The notes under the pieces: model-generated
Told to the model about the DNA's origin: nothing
The model's database searches: none
What the model saw: the letters and a program-made list of their open reading frames with translations, nothing else
Shown here: positions 19,637 to 28,303 of the stretch, in pieces
How positions within the stretch are numbered: position 1 is the first letter of the stretch
How the letters are laid out: each line of letters begins with the position of its first letter
Program-made: the position numbers and the translations under genes
Assembly (NCBI RefSeq): GCF_000559085.1
Contig: NZ_JALN02000001.1
Location: forward strand, 2,170,001 to 2,234,000
Direction: 5' to 3'
Source of the DNA: Mycolicibacterium aromaticivorans JS19b1 = JCM 16368
GTDB lineage: Bacteria > Actinomycetota > Actinomycetes > Mycobacteriales > Mycobacteriaceae
Length of the DNA stretch: 64,000 nt

Positions 19637-22440
19637 GCCTTTTTCGCAGCCTTCTTGGCCGGTGCCTTGCGCGTCGCCTTCTTCGCCGTGCGCTTGACCG
19701 GTCCACGAGCCCGCCGGTCAGCGAGCAACTCGGAAGCCCGCTCGTCGGTGATCGACAGGACGTCGTCACCCTTGCGCAGGCTCGCGTTGGTCTCGCCGTC
19801 GGTGACGTACGGACCGAAGCGGCCGTCCTTGATCACCATCGGCTTGCCCGACGCCTGATCGACACCCAGCTCGCGCAGCGGCGGTGCGGCAGCACCTTGG
19901 CGGCCACGACGTTTGGGCTCGGAGTAGATCTTCAACGCCTCTTCGAGGCTGATCTCGAAGATCTGATCCTCGGTCGCCAGCGAGCGAGAGTCGGTGCCAC
20001 GCTTGAGGTATGGCCCATAGCGGCCGTTCTGCGCGGTGATCTCCTCGCCGTTGGCGGGATCCACGCCGACGACCCGCGGCAATGAGAGCAGCTTCAGGGC
20101 GTCGTCGAGGGTGATGGTCTGCAGATCCATCGAGCGCAGCAGGGAACCGGTGCGCGGCTTGGGGCCGGTCGGCTTTTTGCCCTTCTTGGCGCCCACGCCG
20201 GGGTCGTCGTCCGGCGGCGGGGGCAGCACCTCGGTGACGTACGGACCGTATCGCCCGTCCTTGGCCACGATTTCGTGTCCGGACTCCGGGTCCACGCCGA
20301 GCACTCTGCCCTCTTGCGGTGTGGCGAAAAGGGTTTCGGCCATCTCGAGGGTCAGCTCGTCGGGGGTGATCTCGTCGTTGAGGTTGGCCCGCTGCGGCTT
20401 GAGCTCGCCGTCGGCACTGTCCGGATCGGTGATCATCCGCTCCAGGTACGGGCCGTTCTTGCCCACCCGGACCACGATCGGCCGGCCCTCGTCATCGTCA
20501 AAGAGCTTGATGGAGTTGACTTCTCGGGCGTCGATGCCTTCGAGGTTGACGCCCACCAGCTTCTTGAGGCCACCGGCGCGGGCGATCGAATCCGCCACGC
20601 CGTGCTCACCGCCGAAGTAGAAGTTCGACAGCCAGTTGGTGCGCCGCTCCTGGCCGGTGGCGATCTCGTCGAGTTCGTCCTCCATGGCGGCGGTGAAGTC
20701 GTAGTCGACCAGGCGGCCGAAGTGCTGTTCGAGCAGACCGGTCACCGCGAACGCCACCCAGGACGGCACCAGAGCGCTGCCCTTCTTGTGCACATAGCCG
20801 CGGTCCTGGATCGTCTTGATGATCGAGGAATACGTTGAGGGACGGCCGATTCCGAGTTCCTCGAGCGCCTTGATCAGCGACGCCTCGGTGTATCGGGCCG
20901 GCGGGTTGGTGGTGTGCCCATCGGCGGTCAGCGCGGTGGCGTCCACCCGCTGGCCCTGGCGCAGCTGCGGCAAGCGGCTCTCGGCGTCGTCCGCCTCACC
21001 GCCGGCCTGCTCGTCGACAGTCTCGACGTAGGCCTTCAGGAAGCCGGCGAACGTGATGGTGCGCCCGCTGGCGGCGAACGTGACTTCCCGTCCGTCCGAA
21101 GATGTTCCGCTGATGCGCAGGCTCAACGTGGTGCCGCGGGCATCGGCCATCTGCGAGGCGACCGTGCGTTGCCAGATCAGCTCGTAGAGCCGGAACTCGT
21201 CGGTGTCGAGTTCGCGATGCAGCGCCCCGGGGGTGGCGAAGACGTCACCGGCGGGGCGGATCGCCTCGTGCGCCTCCTGCGCGTTCTTGACTTTGCGGGT
21301 GTACTGCCGCGGCGAGGGATGCACGTACTCGTCGCCGTAGAGCTGACGGGCCTGATTGCGCGCGGCATCGATGGCCGACTGCGACAGTGTCGTCGAGTCG
21401 GTACGCATATATGTGATGTAGCCGTTTTCGTACAGCCGCTGCGCGATGCTCATCGTGCGCTCGGCAGAGAACCGCAGTTTGCGGCCCGCCTCCTGCTGCA
21501 ACGTCGACGTCATGAACGGCGGGTACGGCTTGCGGGTGTAGGGCTTCTCCTCCACCGAGGCCACCGACAGGCCGGCGCCCCGCAAACCGGTGGCCAGCGA
21601 ACCGGCCGCCGCCTCATCGAGCACGACCACCTCGTCGGGCTTGCGGATGGCGCCGAGGGAGTCGAAGTCGCGGCCGGTGGCCACCCGCTTGCTGCCGACG
21701 TTGACCAGCCGGGCGGTGAACCGCGGCGGCGCGGCGTTCGGGTCCGAGACGCTGGCGTCGAGCTCGGCGATGACGTCCCAGTAGGAGGCGCTGCGGAAGG
21801 CCATCCGGTCGCGTTCGCGCTGAACGATGATGCGGGTCGCTACGGACTGCACCCGGCCCGCGGACAGCTTCGGGGCGACCTTCTTCCAGAGCACCGGGCT
21901 GACTTCGTAGCCGTAGAGCCGGTCGAGGATACGTCGGGTTTCCTGCGCGTCGACCAGATCGTTGTCGAGGTCGCGGGGGTTTTCGGCGGCCGCGCGGATA
22001 GCGGGCTCGGTGATCTCGTGAAAGACCATCCGCTTGACCGGGACGCGGGGCTTCAGCGTCTCCAGCAGGTGCCAGGCGATGGCCTCGCCCTCGCGGTCAC
22101 CGTCGGTGGCCAGATAGAGCTCGTCGACATCCTTGAGCAGGCCCTTGAGCTCGGTGACCGTGCTCTTCTTCTCGGGGCTGATGATGTAGAGCGGCTCGAA
22201 GTTGTCTTCGACGTTGACGCCCAGCCGTGCCCAGGGCTCGGTTTTGTACTTGGCGGGCACGTCGGCGGCGTTGCGCGGCAGGTCACGGATGTGCCCCCGG
22301 GACGACTCCACGATGTAGTTGGAGCCCAGGTAACCCGCGATTTTGCGGGCCTTGGTGGGTGACTCGACGATGACGAGCCGCCGGACGGCGCCATTGCCCC
22401 GCCCGCCACCGCCGCTTCGGCGGCTTCCGTCGTCAGCCAA
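19633..22440 (-). CDS. topA: DNA topoisomerase I (type IA)
   Basis: A 935-residue enzyme beginning at a TTG. The Toprim domain comes first (L-V-I-V-E-S-P-T-K-A, then the D-G-D-R-E-G-E-A metal triad). The catalytic tyrosine is in Y-I-T-Y-M-R-T-D-S-T. The C-terminal half holds four repeated Topo-C modules, each with G-R-Y-G-P-Y or a variant, typical of mycobacterial enzymes that lack zinc fingers. It ends in a lysine/alanine-rich tail (K-K-A-T-R-K-A-P-A-K-K) that binds DNA. It relaxes negative supercoils. Its 3' end overlaps the cyclase 3' end by 4 bp. Confidence 0.97.
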   Translation of the reverse strand: MADDGSRRSGGGGRGNGAVRRLVIVESPTKARKIAGYLGSNYIVESSRGHIRDLPRNAADVPAKYKTEPWARLGVNVEDNFEPLYIISPEKKSTVTELKGLLKDVDELYLATDGDREGEAIAWHLLETLKPRVPVKRMVFHEITEPAIRAAAENPRDLDNDLVDAQETRRILDRLYGYEVSPVLWKKVAPKLSAGRVQSVATRIIVQRERDRMAFRSASYWDVIAELDASVSDPNAAPPRFTARLVNVGSKRVATGRDFDSLGAIRKPDEVVVLDEAAAGSLATGLRGAGLSVASVEEKPYTRKPYPPFMTSTLQQEAGRKLRFSAERTMSIAQRLYENGYITYMRTDSTTLSQSAIDAARNQARQLYGDEYVHPSPRQYTRKVKNAQEAHEAIRPAGDVFATPGALHRELDTDEFRLYELIWQRTVASQMADARGTTLSLRISGTSSDGREVTFAASGRTITFAGFLKAYVETVDEQAGGEADDAESRLPQLRQGQRVDATALTADGHTTNPPARYTEASLIKALEELGIGRPSTYSSIIKTIQDRGYVHKKGSALVPSWVAFAVTGLLEQHFGRLVDYDFTAAMEDELDEIATGQERRTNWLSNFYFGGEHGVADSIARAGGLKKLVGVNLEGIDAREVNSIKLFDDDEGRPIVVRVGKNGPYLERMITDPDSADGELKPQRANLNDEITPDELTLEMAETLFATPQEGRVLGVDPESGHEIVAKDGRYGPYVTEVLPPPPDDDPGVGAKKGKKPTGPKPRTGSLLRSMDLQTITLDDALKLLSLPRVVGVDPANGEEITAQNGRYGPYLKRGTDSRSLATEDQIFEISLEEALKIYSEPKRRGRQGAAAPPLRELGVDQASGKPMVIKDGRFGPYVTDGETNASLRKGDDVLSITDERASELLADRRARGPVKRTAKKATRKAPAKKAAKKA

Positions 22441-22554
22441 CTGCCCTTACGCTCCACTTCTTCTATGCCCCTCAGGTACCCCCAAACCCGCGGGCACCTG
22501 ACAATTTCGCACTCTGGACCGGTCAACGCAAACCGACCCTCGCAGGGGAATCTC

Positions 22555-23133
22555 TCAGATCCGAGGCCACGCTGACAACGCTTCGATCTGATTCGGGGGT
22601 TCCCCGACATTCTCTACCAGGCGCGATAGCCGCCGGCGGCCGCTGATTCTCAGTGCCGGCCGGGCACCTCGAGTGCCGATCAGCGTGGGTGCGATCCCCA
22701 CCCGCATCAACGCCGACGCCAGCGGCGAATGAGTGTCGGGCGCGTGGGGGTCGAGTCCGAGCAGATACCGGTCGGCTTCGGGAATGCCGGCTGCCAGCGT
22801 CCAGGCGCGCAGCTCCCGGGATCCGGGCAGCCATTGCGGCGGCACCGTCTTGACGGCCCCCCTGGTCCATTCGGCGGCGATTCCGGCCAGCCGTGCGTCC
22901 ACGGCCGTCCGCACCAGCGGATTGTTCTCGTCGGTGCGGGTGATTTCGGCTGCGAGGCCGGTTTCGGTGATCATCTCCGCCAGCGCGTCGGCCCGCCACA
23001 GGTCCTCGACCACCACCGACAACCGTGCCCCGCCGCCGACGACCACCACCTGTCCGGTGGTGGCGAGCAGCCCGGTGAGGTCGGCGACCGCGGGGGGCAC
23101 CGACTCAGCCGAGAAGAAGGACAGCTGGCTCAC
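22555..23133 (-). CDS. Conserved actinobacterial protein (Rv3647c family)
   Basis: A 192-residue soluble protein that I recognise only by position, between topA and cspA, as in Rv3647c. It begins M-S-Q-L-S-F-F-S-A-E, has a Val/Gly-rich beta-hairpin (V-V-V-V-G-G-G-A-R-L) near residue 30 and a basic C-terminal segment (R-I-S-G-R-R-R-L-S-R-L) that could contact nucleic acid. No enzyme motif is seen. Conserved linkage to topA and cspA hints at a chromosome-related role without proof. Confidence 0.75.
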   Translation of the reverse strand: MSQLSFFSAESVPPAVADLTGLLATTGQVVVVGGGARLSVVVEDLWRADALAEMITETGLAAEITRTDENNPLVRTAVDARLAGIAAEWTRGAVKTVPPQWLPGSRELRAWTLAAGIPEADRYLLGLDPHAPDTHSPLASALMRVGIAPTLIGTRGARPALRISGRRRLSRLVENVGEPPNQIEALSAWPRI

Positions 23134-23233
23134 GAGTCGACACTAAGGCAGTAGGAGACGAGCGGGACGCACCCGAGCACTACGACTGGCGGCGGGCGTG
23201 GCGGGCCCTGCGCGGGACTCCCACCAACGAAAG

Positions 23234-23267
23234 CACCCCCGATGCCCGTCACCGGGACTCGGGGGTG
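23234..23267 (-). terminator. Hairpin terminator after cspA
   Basis: Perfect 9-bp stem CACCCCCGA/TCGGGGGTG with a 16-base loop, 21 bp after the cspA stop. It is followed on the minus strand by CTTTCG and on the plus strand by TTTCG, so it could end transcripts from either side. Strong stems with short T runs are usual in mycobacteria. Confidence 0.7.
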
Positions 23268-23287
23268 TTTCGTGATGTCGCTGTTGA

Positions 23288-23491
23288 TCAGACGGCGCGA
23301 ACGCCTGTGGCCTGTGGGCCCTTGGGGCTCTGACCGACCTCGAACTCGACCCGTTGGTTCTCCTCAAGGGTGCGGAAGCCCGACCCCTGAATTTCCGTGT
23401 AGTGGACGAACACGTCGGCAGAGCCGTCCTCGGGTGCAATGAACCCGAAACCCTTCTCGGCGTTGAACCACTTCACAGTTCCCTGTGGCAT
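23288..23491 (-). CDS. cspA: Cold-shock protein
   Basis: A 67-residue single cold-shock domain starting at the ATG at 23491. RNP1 is G-F-G-F-I-A and RNP2 is V-F-V-H-Y, preceded by the G-T-V-K-W-F-N start. It binds single-stranded nucleic acid and acts as an RNA chaperone, and equals Rv3648c. A 289-bp divergent intergenic region to the helicase gene leaves room for a long 5' leader, as is common for csp genes. The gene ends at a clear hairpin terminator. Confidence 0.96.
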   Translation of the reverse strand: MPQGTVKWFNAEKGFGFIAPEDGSADVFVHYTEIQGSGFRTLEENQRVEFEVGQSPKGPQATGVRAV

Positions 23492-23780
23492 CTTTCGTAC
23501 TTTCCTTCTCTTCCAACCGGGAGCGGCCGACCGAGTTTTCGGCAGACCGGGCCCGTTCCGACCGCCATCCTTCGTGGAGTCGCCGGAACTCACCCGACCT
23601 ACAACCCTCGCAGGAACCGCGATCGCAACGTCGATCCTGCGAGTGTTGACACACGAACACAGAAGCTGCGACCGCCCTTATCCAATCACGTCCCGAGCTG
23701 TTGCGACAGTCTCAGTGCTACTAACTGATGAACAATTCGATACAGGGATGTAGATCGCTTTTAGAAAGGGCTGATTTCAA

Positions 23781-26108
23781 ATGGTGAGTTTCGGCAGCGA
23801 GCTGCTCAACGCAGCGGTCGCAGGTGCCGAATCATCGCCGGCTGCGCTACTTCACGTGGCCGAGCTTCCCGCCCGCCAGGCGAGCGGAGCGGACTGGCCT
23901 GCCTGGGCTGATTCAGATGTGCTCCGCGCGTTCCATGATCACGGAATCGACGCGCCGTGGTCGCATCAGGTGCAAGCCGCCGAACTCGCGCACGCCGGCC
24001 GCCACGTCGTCATCAGCACGGGTACCGCATCGGGCAAGTCGCTGGCGTTCCAATTACCGATCATGGATGCGCTGGCGCGTGATCCGCGCGCCAGGGCACT
24101 TTATTTGTCCCCCACCAAAGCACTCGGCCATGACCAAATACGCACCGCCCATTCTTTGACCACCGCGGTGGCCGCGCTGGCCGACGTCGCACCGACTTCC
24201 TACGACGGCGACACACCGCTCGAGGTACGGAAATTCGCCCGCGAGCGGTCGCGCTGGCTGTTCTCCAATCCCGACATGATCCATCTGTCGTTGCTGCGCA
24301 ACCATGCCCGATGGGCGGTCTATCTGCGTGGATTGCGCTACATCGTCGTCGACGAATGCCACTACTACCGAGGCATTTTCGGTTCCAACGTGGCCATGGT
24401 GCTGCGACGGCTGCTGCGCCTGTGTCAGCGCTACGCCCCGGCGTCGGGACCGGGGCCGACGGTTATCTTCGCCAGCGCGACCACCGCGGCCCCCGGCGAG
24501 ACAGCCGCAGAGTTGATCGGGCAGGCCGTGACGGCGGTGACCGAGGACGGGTCACCGCACGGCGCGCGCACGGTCGCGCTGTGGGAGCCCGAACTGCGGA
24601 CCGATCTGACGGGCGAAAACGGTGCACCGGTGCGCCGTTCGGCCGGTGCCGAGACAGCCCGCATGATGGCCGATCTGGTTGCCGAGGGAGCGCGGACGTT
24701 GACATTCGTCAGGTCGCGGCGCGGGGCCGAGCTGACAGCGCTGGGGGCCCGGGCCCGGTTGGAGGACATCGCCCCGCATCTGCTCGACACCGTGGCGTCC
24801 TATCGAGCCGGGTACCTCGCGGAGGAACGCCGGGAATTGGAGCGCGCCCTCGCCGACGGCGAATTACGCGGGCTGGCCACCACGAATGCGCTCGAGCTGG
24901 GTATCGATATCGCCGGGCTGGATGCCGTTCTGTTGGCGGGCTTTCCGGGGACGGTGGCGTCGTTCTGGCAGCAGGCCGGCCGGTCGGGACGGCGCGGCCA
25001 GGGTGCGCTGGTGGTTCTCGTGGCCCGTGACGACCCGTTGGACACCTACCTGGTGCACCACCCGGAGGCGTTGCTGGACAAGCCGGTTGAGCGTGTGGTC
25101 ATCGACCCGACGAACCCCTACGTCGTGGGTCCGCAGCTGCTGTGCGCGGCGACGGAGATGCCGTTGGAGGATGAGGAGGTACGGCGCTGGGAGGCCGAGC
25201 CGGTGGCAGCCGAACTGGTCGACGACGGGTTGCTGCGCCGGCGCGGCGGCAAGTACTTCCCCGCCGCCGGGCTGGATCCCCATTCGGCGGTGGACATCCG
25301 CGGTTCGGCCGGGGGCAGCATTGCGATCGTCGAGGCGGGGACGGGACGCATGCTCGGCAGCGCCGACGCGGGCCAGGCGCCGGCGGCCGTTCACCCCGGT
25401 GCGGTGTACCTGCATCAAGGTGAGAGCTACCTGGTCGACTCGCTGAGCTTCTCCGACGGCGTGGCGTTCGTGCACGCCGAGGATCCCGGCTACACCACAT
25501 TCGCCAGGGAGGTCACCGACATCGCGGTGACCGGGACGGGCGAGCGTGTGCACTACGGGCCGGTGACGCTGGGTCTGGTGCCGGTGTCGGTGACCCACCG
25601 GGTGATCGGCTACCTTCGGCGCCGGTTGTCCGGCGAGGTGATCGATTTCGTCGAACTGGACATGCCCGAGCACAGCCTGCAGACCACCGCGGTGATGTAC
25701 ACGATCACGCCGGAAGCGCTGGCGCACAGCGGGATCGAACAGCTGCGGACACCGGGTTCCTTGCATGCCGCCGAGCACGCCGCGATCGGGTTGCTGCCGC
25801 TGGTGGCCAGTTGCGACCGCGGCGATATCGGCGGCGTGTCCACCGCCGTCGGCGCCGATGGCCTGCCCACGGTGTTCGTCTACGACGGGCATCCGGGTGG
25901 GGCCGGTTTCGCCGAGCGCGGCTATCGTCTGGTCAGCACCTGGCTGGGGGCAACCGCGGCCGCGATCGAGGCATGCGAATGCCCGCAGGGCTGCCCGTCA
26001 TGTGTGCAGTCGCCCAAGTGCGGCAACGGGAATGACCCGCTGGACAAGCCTGGAGCGGTGGCCGTCCTCAAGCTCGTTCTCGCACAGGTGGCTGCAGGCG
26101 GTGCCTGA
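23781..26108 (+). CDS. DEAD/DEAH-box helicase with DUF1998 (MrfA-like)
   Basis: A 775-residue superfamily-2 helicase equal to Rv3649. Domain 1 has the motif I G-T-A-S-G-K-S, motif II as D-E-C-H and S-A-T-T (motif III). Domain 2 has the motif VI segment Q-x-x-G-R-S-G-R-R-G-Q. The C-terminal DUF1998 region holds four cysteines in C-x-C-x3-C-x2-C spacing (C-E-C-P-Q-G-C-P-S-C), a metal site as in Bacillus MrfA, which acts in repair of mitomycin-type damage. A DNA-repair role is therefore likely. It is divergent from cspA. Confidence 0.9.
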   Translation: MVSFGSELLNAAVAGAESSPAALLHVAELPARQASGADWPAWADSDVLRAFHDHGIDAPWSHQVQAAELAHAGRHVVISTGTASGKSLAFQLPIMDALARDPRARALYLSPTKALGHDQIRTAHSLTTAVAALADVAPTSYDGDTPLEVRKFARERSRWLFSNPDMIHLSLLRNHARWAVYLRGLRYIVVDECHYYRGIFGSNVAMVLRRLLRLCQRYAPASGPGPTVIFASATTAAPGETAAELIGQAVTAVTEDGSPHGARTVALWEPELRTDLTGENGAPVRRSAGAETARMMADLVAEGARTLTFVRSRRGAELTALGARARLEDIAPHLLDTVASYRAGYLAEERRELERALADGELRGLATTNALELGIDIAGLDAVLLAGFPGTVASFWQQAGRSGRRGQGALVVLVARDDPLDTYLVHHPEALLDKPVERVVIDPTNPYVVGPQLLCAATEMPLEDEEVRRWEAEPVAAELVDDGLLRRRGGKYFPAAGLDPHSAVDIRGSAGGSIAIVEAGTGRMLGSADAGQAPAAVHPGAVYLHQGESYLVDSLSFSDGVAFVHAEDPGYTTFAREVTDIAVTGTGERVHYGPVTLGLVPVSVTHRVIGYLRRRLSGEVIDFVELDMPEHSLQTTAVMYTITPEALAHSGIEQLRTPGSLHAAEHAAIGLLPLVASCDRGDIGGVSTAVGADGLPTVFVYDGHPGGAGFAERGYRLVSTWLGATAAAIEACECPQGCPSCVQSPKCGNGNDPLDKPGAVAVLKLVLAQVAAGGA

Positions 26109-26417
26109 CCGGTGTGCCGACCGACCCCTCGAACAGTCGACACGCTCGATGCAAGCACGCGCCACCGTGATGGCGCTGCGACCCCCCACTGCTGGAGGCG
26201 TGCGACAGCCTGACATCACTGCCCGCGGCGAACGGCCGGACAACGCGATCCGTTCCCATCCCGACAGGTCGGGTAGGCGAAAAATACCGAACCGCGATTG
26301 CGCCCGCAAGGAAATCGGAATCGCGGCGGTTTGCCGGACCAATTCATTGTTTCCCACCGGCGGATTCCGGCGGTCCGTCCCAAGCTCGTCCGAAGGTGGC
26401 CTCGTTAAACTGCCACC
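26109..26417 (+). other. Intergenic region without a gene
   Basis: This 309-bp gap lies between the helicase and the Rv3651-like gene. In M. tuberculosis a PE-family gene (Rv3650) sits here. No PE signature or supported reading frame is visible in this window. The right end holds the probable promoter of the following gene. Confidence 0.6.
26406..26411 (+). promoter_or_regulatory. -10-like hexamer TAAACT, probable leaderless start
   Basis: TAAACT lies six bases before the ATG at 26418, which has no Shine-Dalgarno sequence. A leaderless transcript is likely. Confidence 0.5.
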
Positions 26418-27443
26418 ATGACGCCCGACTGGCTGCTGGTGGAAACACTCGGCACCGAACCGGTGGTGGTCGCTCAGGGCCGTCAGATGAAGAATCTGGT
26501 GCCCCTGGCCATTTATTTGCGACGCAACCCGCACCTGGCCGCGATCCAGACCGCGATCGCCGAGACCGTCGCGACCGGCAACAGCCTGGCCAGCATCACC
26601 CCGAAGAGCGACCGGGTGATCCGCACCGAGCCCGTCCAGATGTCAGACGGTCGAATCCATGGTGTGCACGTCTGGATCGGTCCGGCCGATGCGGAGCCAC
26701 CCGAGCGGCCGATACCGGGGCCGTTGAAGTGGGACATGACTCTCGGGATCGCCACCGACACCGTCGAATCGCTGGTGAACGCCGGGCTGGATCCCACCAA
26801 GGAGCCCACGCATGGCCGGGCTTTCGCAGAGGATCTGCCGTCGCGCAGCTTCAACCGCGACGAGGCCAAGGTACTGGCCCTGGCGATCGATGCCGCACCT
26901 GGCCGAACATATTGCACCACCTGGACTTTCACTGATAACAATGGCGAGACGATTAGAGCGGGCTTTGTGGCGCGCACCGCATCGGAGATGGCCGACGACG
27001 CCACCGAGCATCTGATCGCCCGGGCGATGAACCTGCGCTGCGACCTCGACGAGGGCGCGCTGCCGCCCGACCACTTGGCGCAGCGCATTCTCGACGGGCT
27101 GTCACAGCCGGGCGTCCACCGCGCCCTCGTCGACCTCAACACGTGGAAGCTGCTGAAGTGGCTCGACGATCCGTGCCCGCACTACGACTGGCGCCAGAGC
27201 GTCCAGTTCCACCCCGACGACCGCGACCTGCTCATCCCGATGGCGGACGACTTTGCGACCGGCAGCACCAGCCAGGTATTGCGCCTACCGGGCGTGGACG
27301 GCGGCTGGGTGCCGATCCACGTCACCATCAACCGGGTCGAGGTGGACAAGAACATCTTCGCCGGACTGATCACCCTGCGTCTGCCCACCGCGGCGGAACT
27401 GTCGGCGGCGCGGCTCACAGCCAAGGGCACCTCAACCAGCTAG
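26418..27443 (+). CDS. Rv3651-like protein (PAS/GAF-type sensory folds)
   Basis: A 341-residue cytosolic protein matching Rv3651 in length and position. It starts M-T-P-D-W-L-L-V-E-T-L-G and ends without a recognisable output domain. The known family has an N-terminal domain followed by PAS-like folds, suggesting ligand sensing or protein scaffolding. No DNA-binding, kinase or cyclase motif is visible. It converges with the tadE-like genes, only 14 bp apart. The function is unknown. Confidence 0.78.
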   Translation: MTPDWLLVETLGTEPVVVAQGRQMKNLVPLAIYLRRNPHLAAIQTAIAETVATGNSLASITPKSDRVIRTEPVQMSDGRIHGVHVWIGPADAEPPERPIPGPLKWDMTLGIATDTVESLVNAGLDPTKEPTHGRAFAEDLPSRSFNRDEAKVLALAIDAAPGRTYCTTWTFTDNNGETIRAGFVARTASEMADDATEHLIARAMNLRCDLDEGALPPDHLAQRILDGLSQPGVHRALVDLNTWKLLKWLDDPCPHYDWRQSVQFHPDDRDLLIPMADDFATGSTSQVLRLPGVDGGWVPIHVTINRVEVDKNIFAGLITLRLPTAAELSAARLTAKGTSTS

Positions 27444-27457
27444 CCGACCCGTGTCGT

Positions 27458-27805
27458 CTAGTGCGCTTCTAGGGGACCCGCCCGCGCCGCAGCGTGTGCA
27501 CGGCCCCCGAGAAGGCGTCCCGTCGCAACCTCGACGTGAATCACGATGTCGAGCTCGTCGACGTCGCACCCGCTCAGTGCCGTGCCCATGGCGCGACTGA
27601 CCGCTGCGGCCTGCCGGCACGCCGTCTCGGACCCTTGGGGCAGCCACATGGCCGCGGCCAGCGCCGCCATGTCCGCGCCGGCCTGCGCCCGATGCCGTGC
27701 CACCACGGCGCTTCCGATCTGGACACCGGCCACAGTGATCGCCGCCAAGGTGGCGATCAGCACCGCCGCCAGCACTGTCGCGACACCGTGCTCGTCACGC
27801 GCCAG
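27458..27805 (-). CDS. TadE/TadG-like pseudopilin-type protein 2 (Rv3654c family); start uncertain
   Basis: The supported part reads R-D-E-H-G-V-A-T-V-L-A-A-V-L-I and then a single hydrophobic helix, followed by H-R-A-Q-A-G-A-D-M-A-A-L-A-A-A, the signature of secretion-neighbourhood TadE-like proteins. The last gene of the Tad cluster, it overlaps the previous one. No ATG or GTG lies at the expected place: the first in-frame GTG (27775) falls within the helix, and a CTG at 27805 would give the full conserved N-terminus. About 115 residues are expected. The product should be a membrane-anchored minor pilin-like component, if expressed. Confidence 0.6.
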   Translation of the reverse strand: MARDEHGVATVLAAVLIATLAAITVAGVQIGSAVVARHRAQAGADMAALAAAMWLPQGSETACRQAAAVSRAMGTALSGCDVDELDIVIHVEVATGRLLGGRAHAAARAGPLEAH

Positions 27806-28118
27806 GCTCGGTGGCCGCGATCGCGTCGGCGGTGATGACGACACCGGGCAGCAGCCGGGACCTCCCGGTGACGGTCGCCAGGACGTAGCCCCCGTCATGC
27901 CGGATCCGAACGGTCGCGCCCGCTGGCCCGACCCGACGGGCCGCGGTGTCCGCGCCCGCCTCATCACCACGGGCCGCCAGCCGGGCCGCCTCACGCGCGG
28001 CATCGATGCAGCGCACCTGCATCGCGACCGCGGTGATTCCACCGGCACAGACGACCAGGACCACCACCAACGCGGCGATGGCCAGGGCCGCCTCGACGGT
28101 GGCGAAACCACCGTCACC
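27795..28118 (-). CDS. TadE-like pseudopilin-type protein 1 (Rv3655c family); no canonical start seen
   Basis: The frame encodes G-D-G-G-F-A-T-V-E-A-A-L-A-I-A-A-L and a hydrophobic helix, then V-R-C-I-D-A-A-R-E-A-A-R-L, typical of TadE. The G-F-A-T-V-E stretch is a class III prepilin cleavage site with Glu at +5, so it should be inside the product. Yet the only start codon of the usual kind in this frame is a TTG at 28070, past that site. A GTG at 28117 is in the wrong frame. Either a one-base shift has broken the gene or an unusual start is used. It directly follows the flp stop. Confidence 0.6.
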   Translation of the reverse strand, partial: GDGGFATVEAALAIAALVVVLVVCAGGITAVAMQVRCIDAAREAARLAARGDEAGADTAARRVGPAGATVRIRHDGGYVLATVTGRSRLLPGVVITADAIAATEPGA

Positions 28119-28120
28119 GG

Positions 28121-28240
28121 TTAGACCTTCGTGTTCAGCGCACGGTTGATGATGTTGGTCAACGCGCCGACGATCGAGTCGCCGGTGACCACGCTGTAGA
28201 GGATCGCGCCGAATGCCGCGGCGGCAATCGTGCCGATCGC
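28121..28240 (-). pseudogene. flp: flp prepilin gene, 3' fragment (cut by mobile element)
   Basis: Thirty-nine codons and a TAA encode A-I-G-T-I-A-A-A-A-F-G-A and V-V-T-G-D-S-I-V, the hydrophobic part of an Flp-type pilin like Rv3656c. The first codon lies three bases from the left end of the 4.27-kb element. The missing N-terminus, with the prepilin cleavage motif, is at 32515-32598 on the far side. This half has no start codon or ribosome site, so it cannot yield a pilin on its own. Confidence 0.88.
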
Positions 28241-28242
28241 GT

Positions 28243-28255
28243 TTATCTGGACACT
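28243..28255 (+). repeat. Left terminal inverted repeat of the flp element
   Basis: TTATCTGGACACT, identical to the reverse complement of 32498-32510. The outer TTATCTGG core is shared with the end of the tadA element. Confidence 0.9.
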
Positions 28256-28303
28256 TCCAGGGCAGATGTGCCCGATGTCACACGCCGATCCCGCGGTGCT
28301 CGG

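Noticed and set aside
20914..22362. Long plus-strand frame opposite topA
   Set aside because: Antisense to a full-length topoisomerase with intact motifs; low-complexity Asp/Gly/Arg composition typical of shadows.
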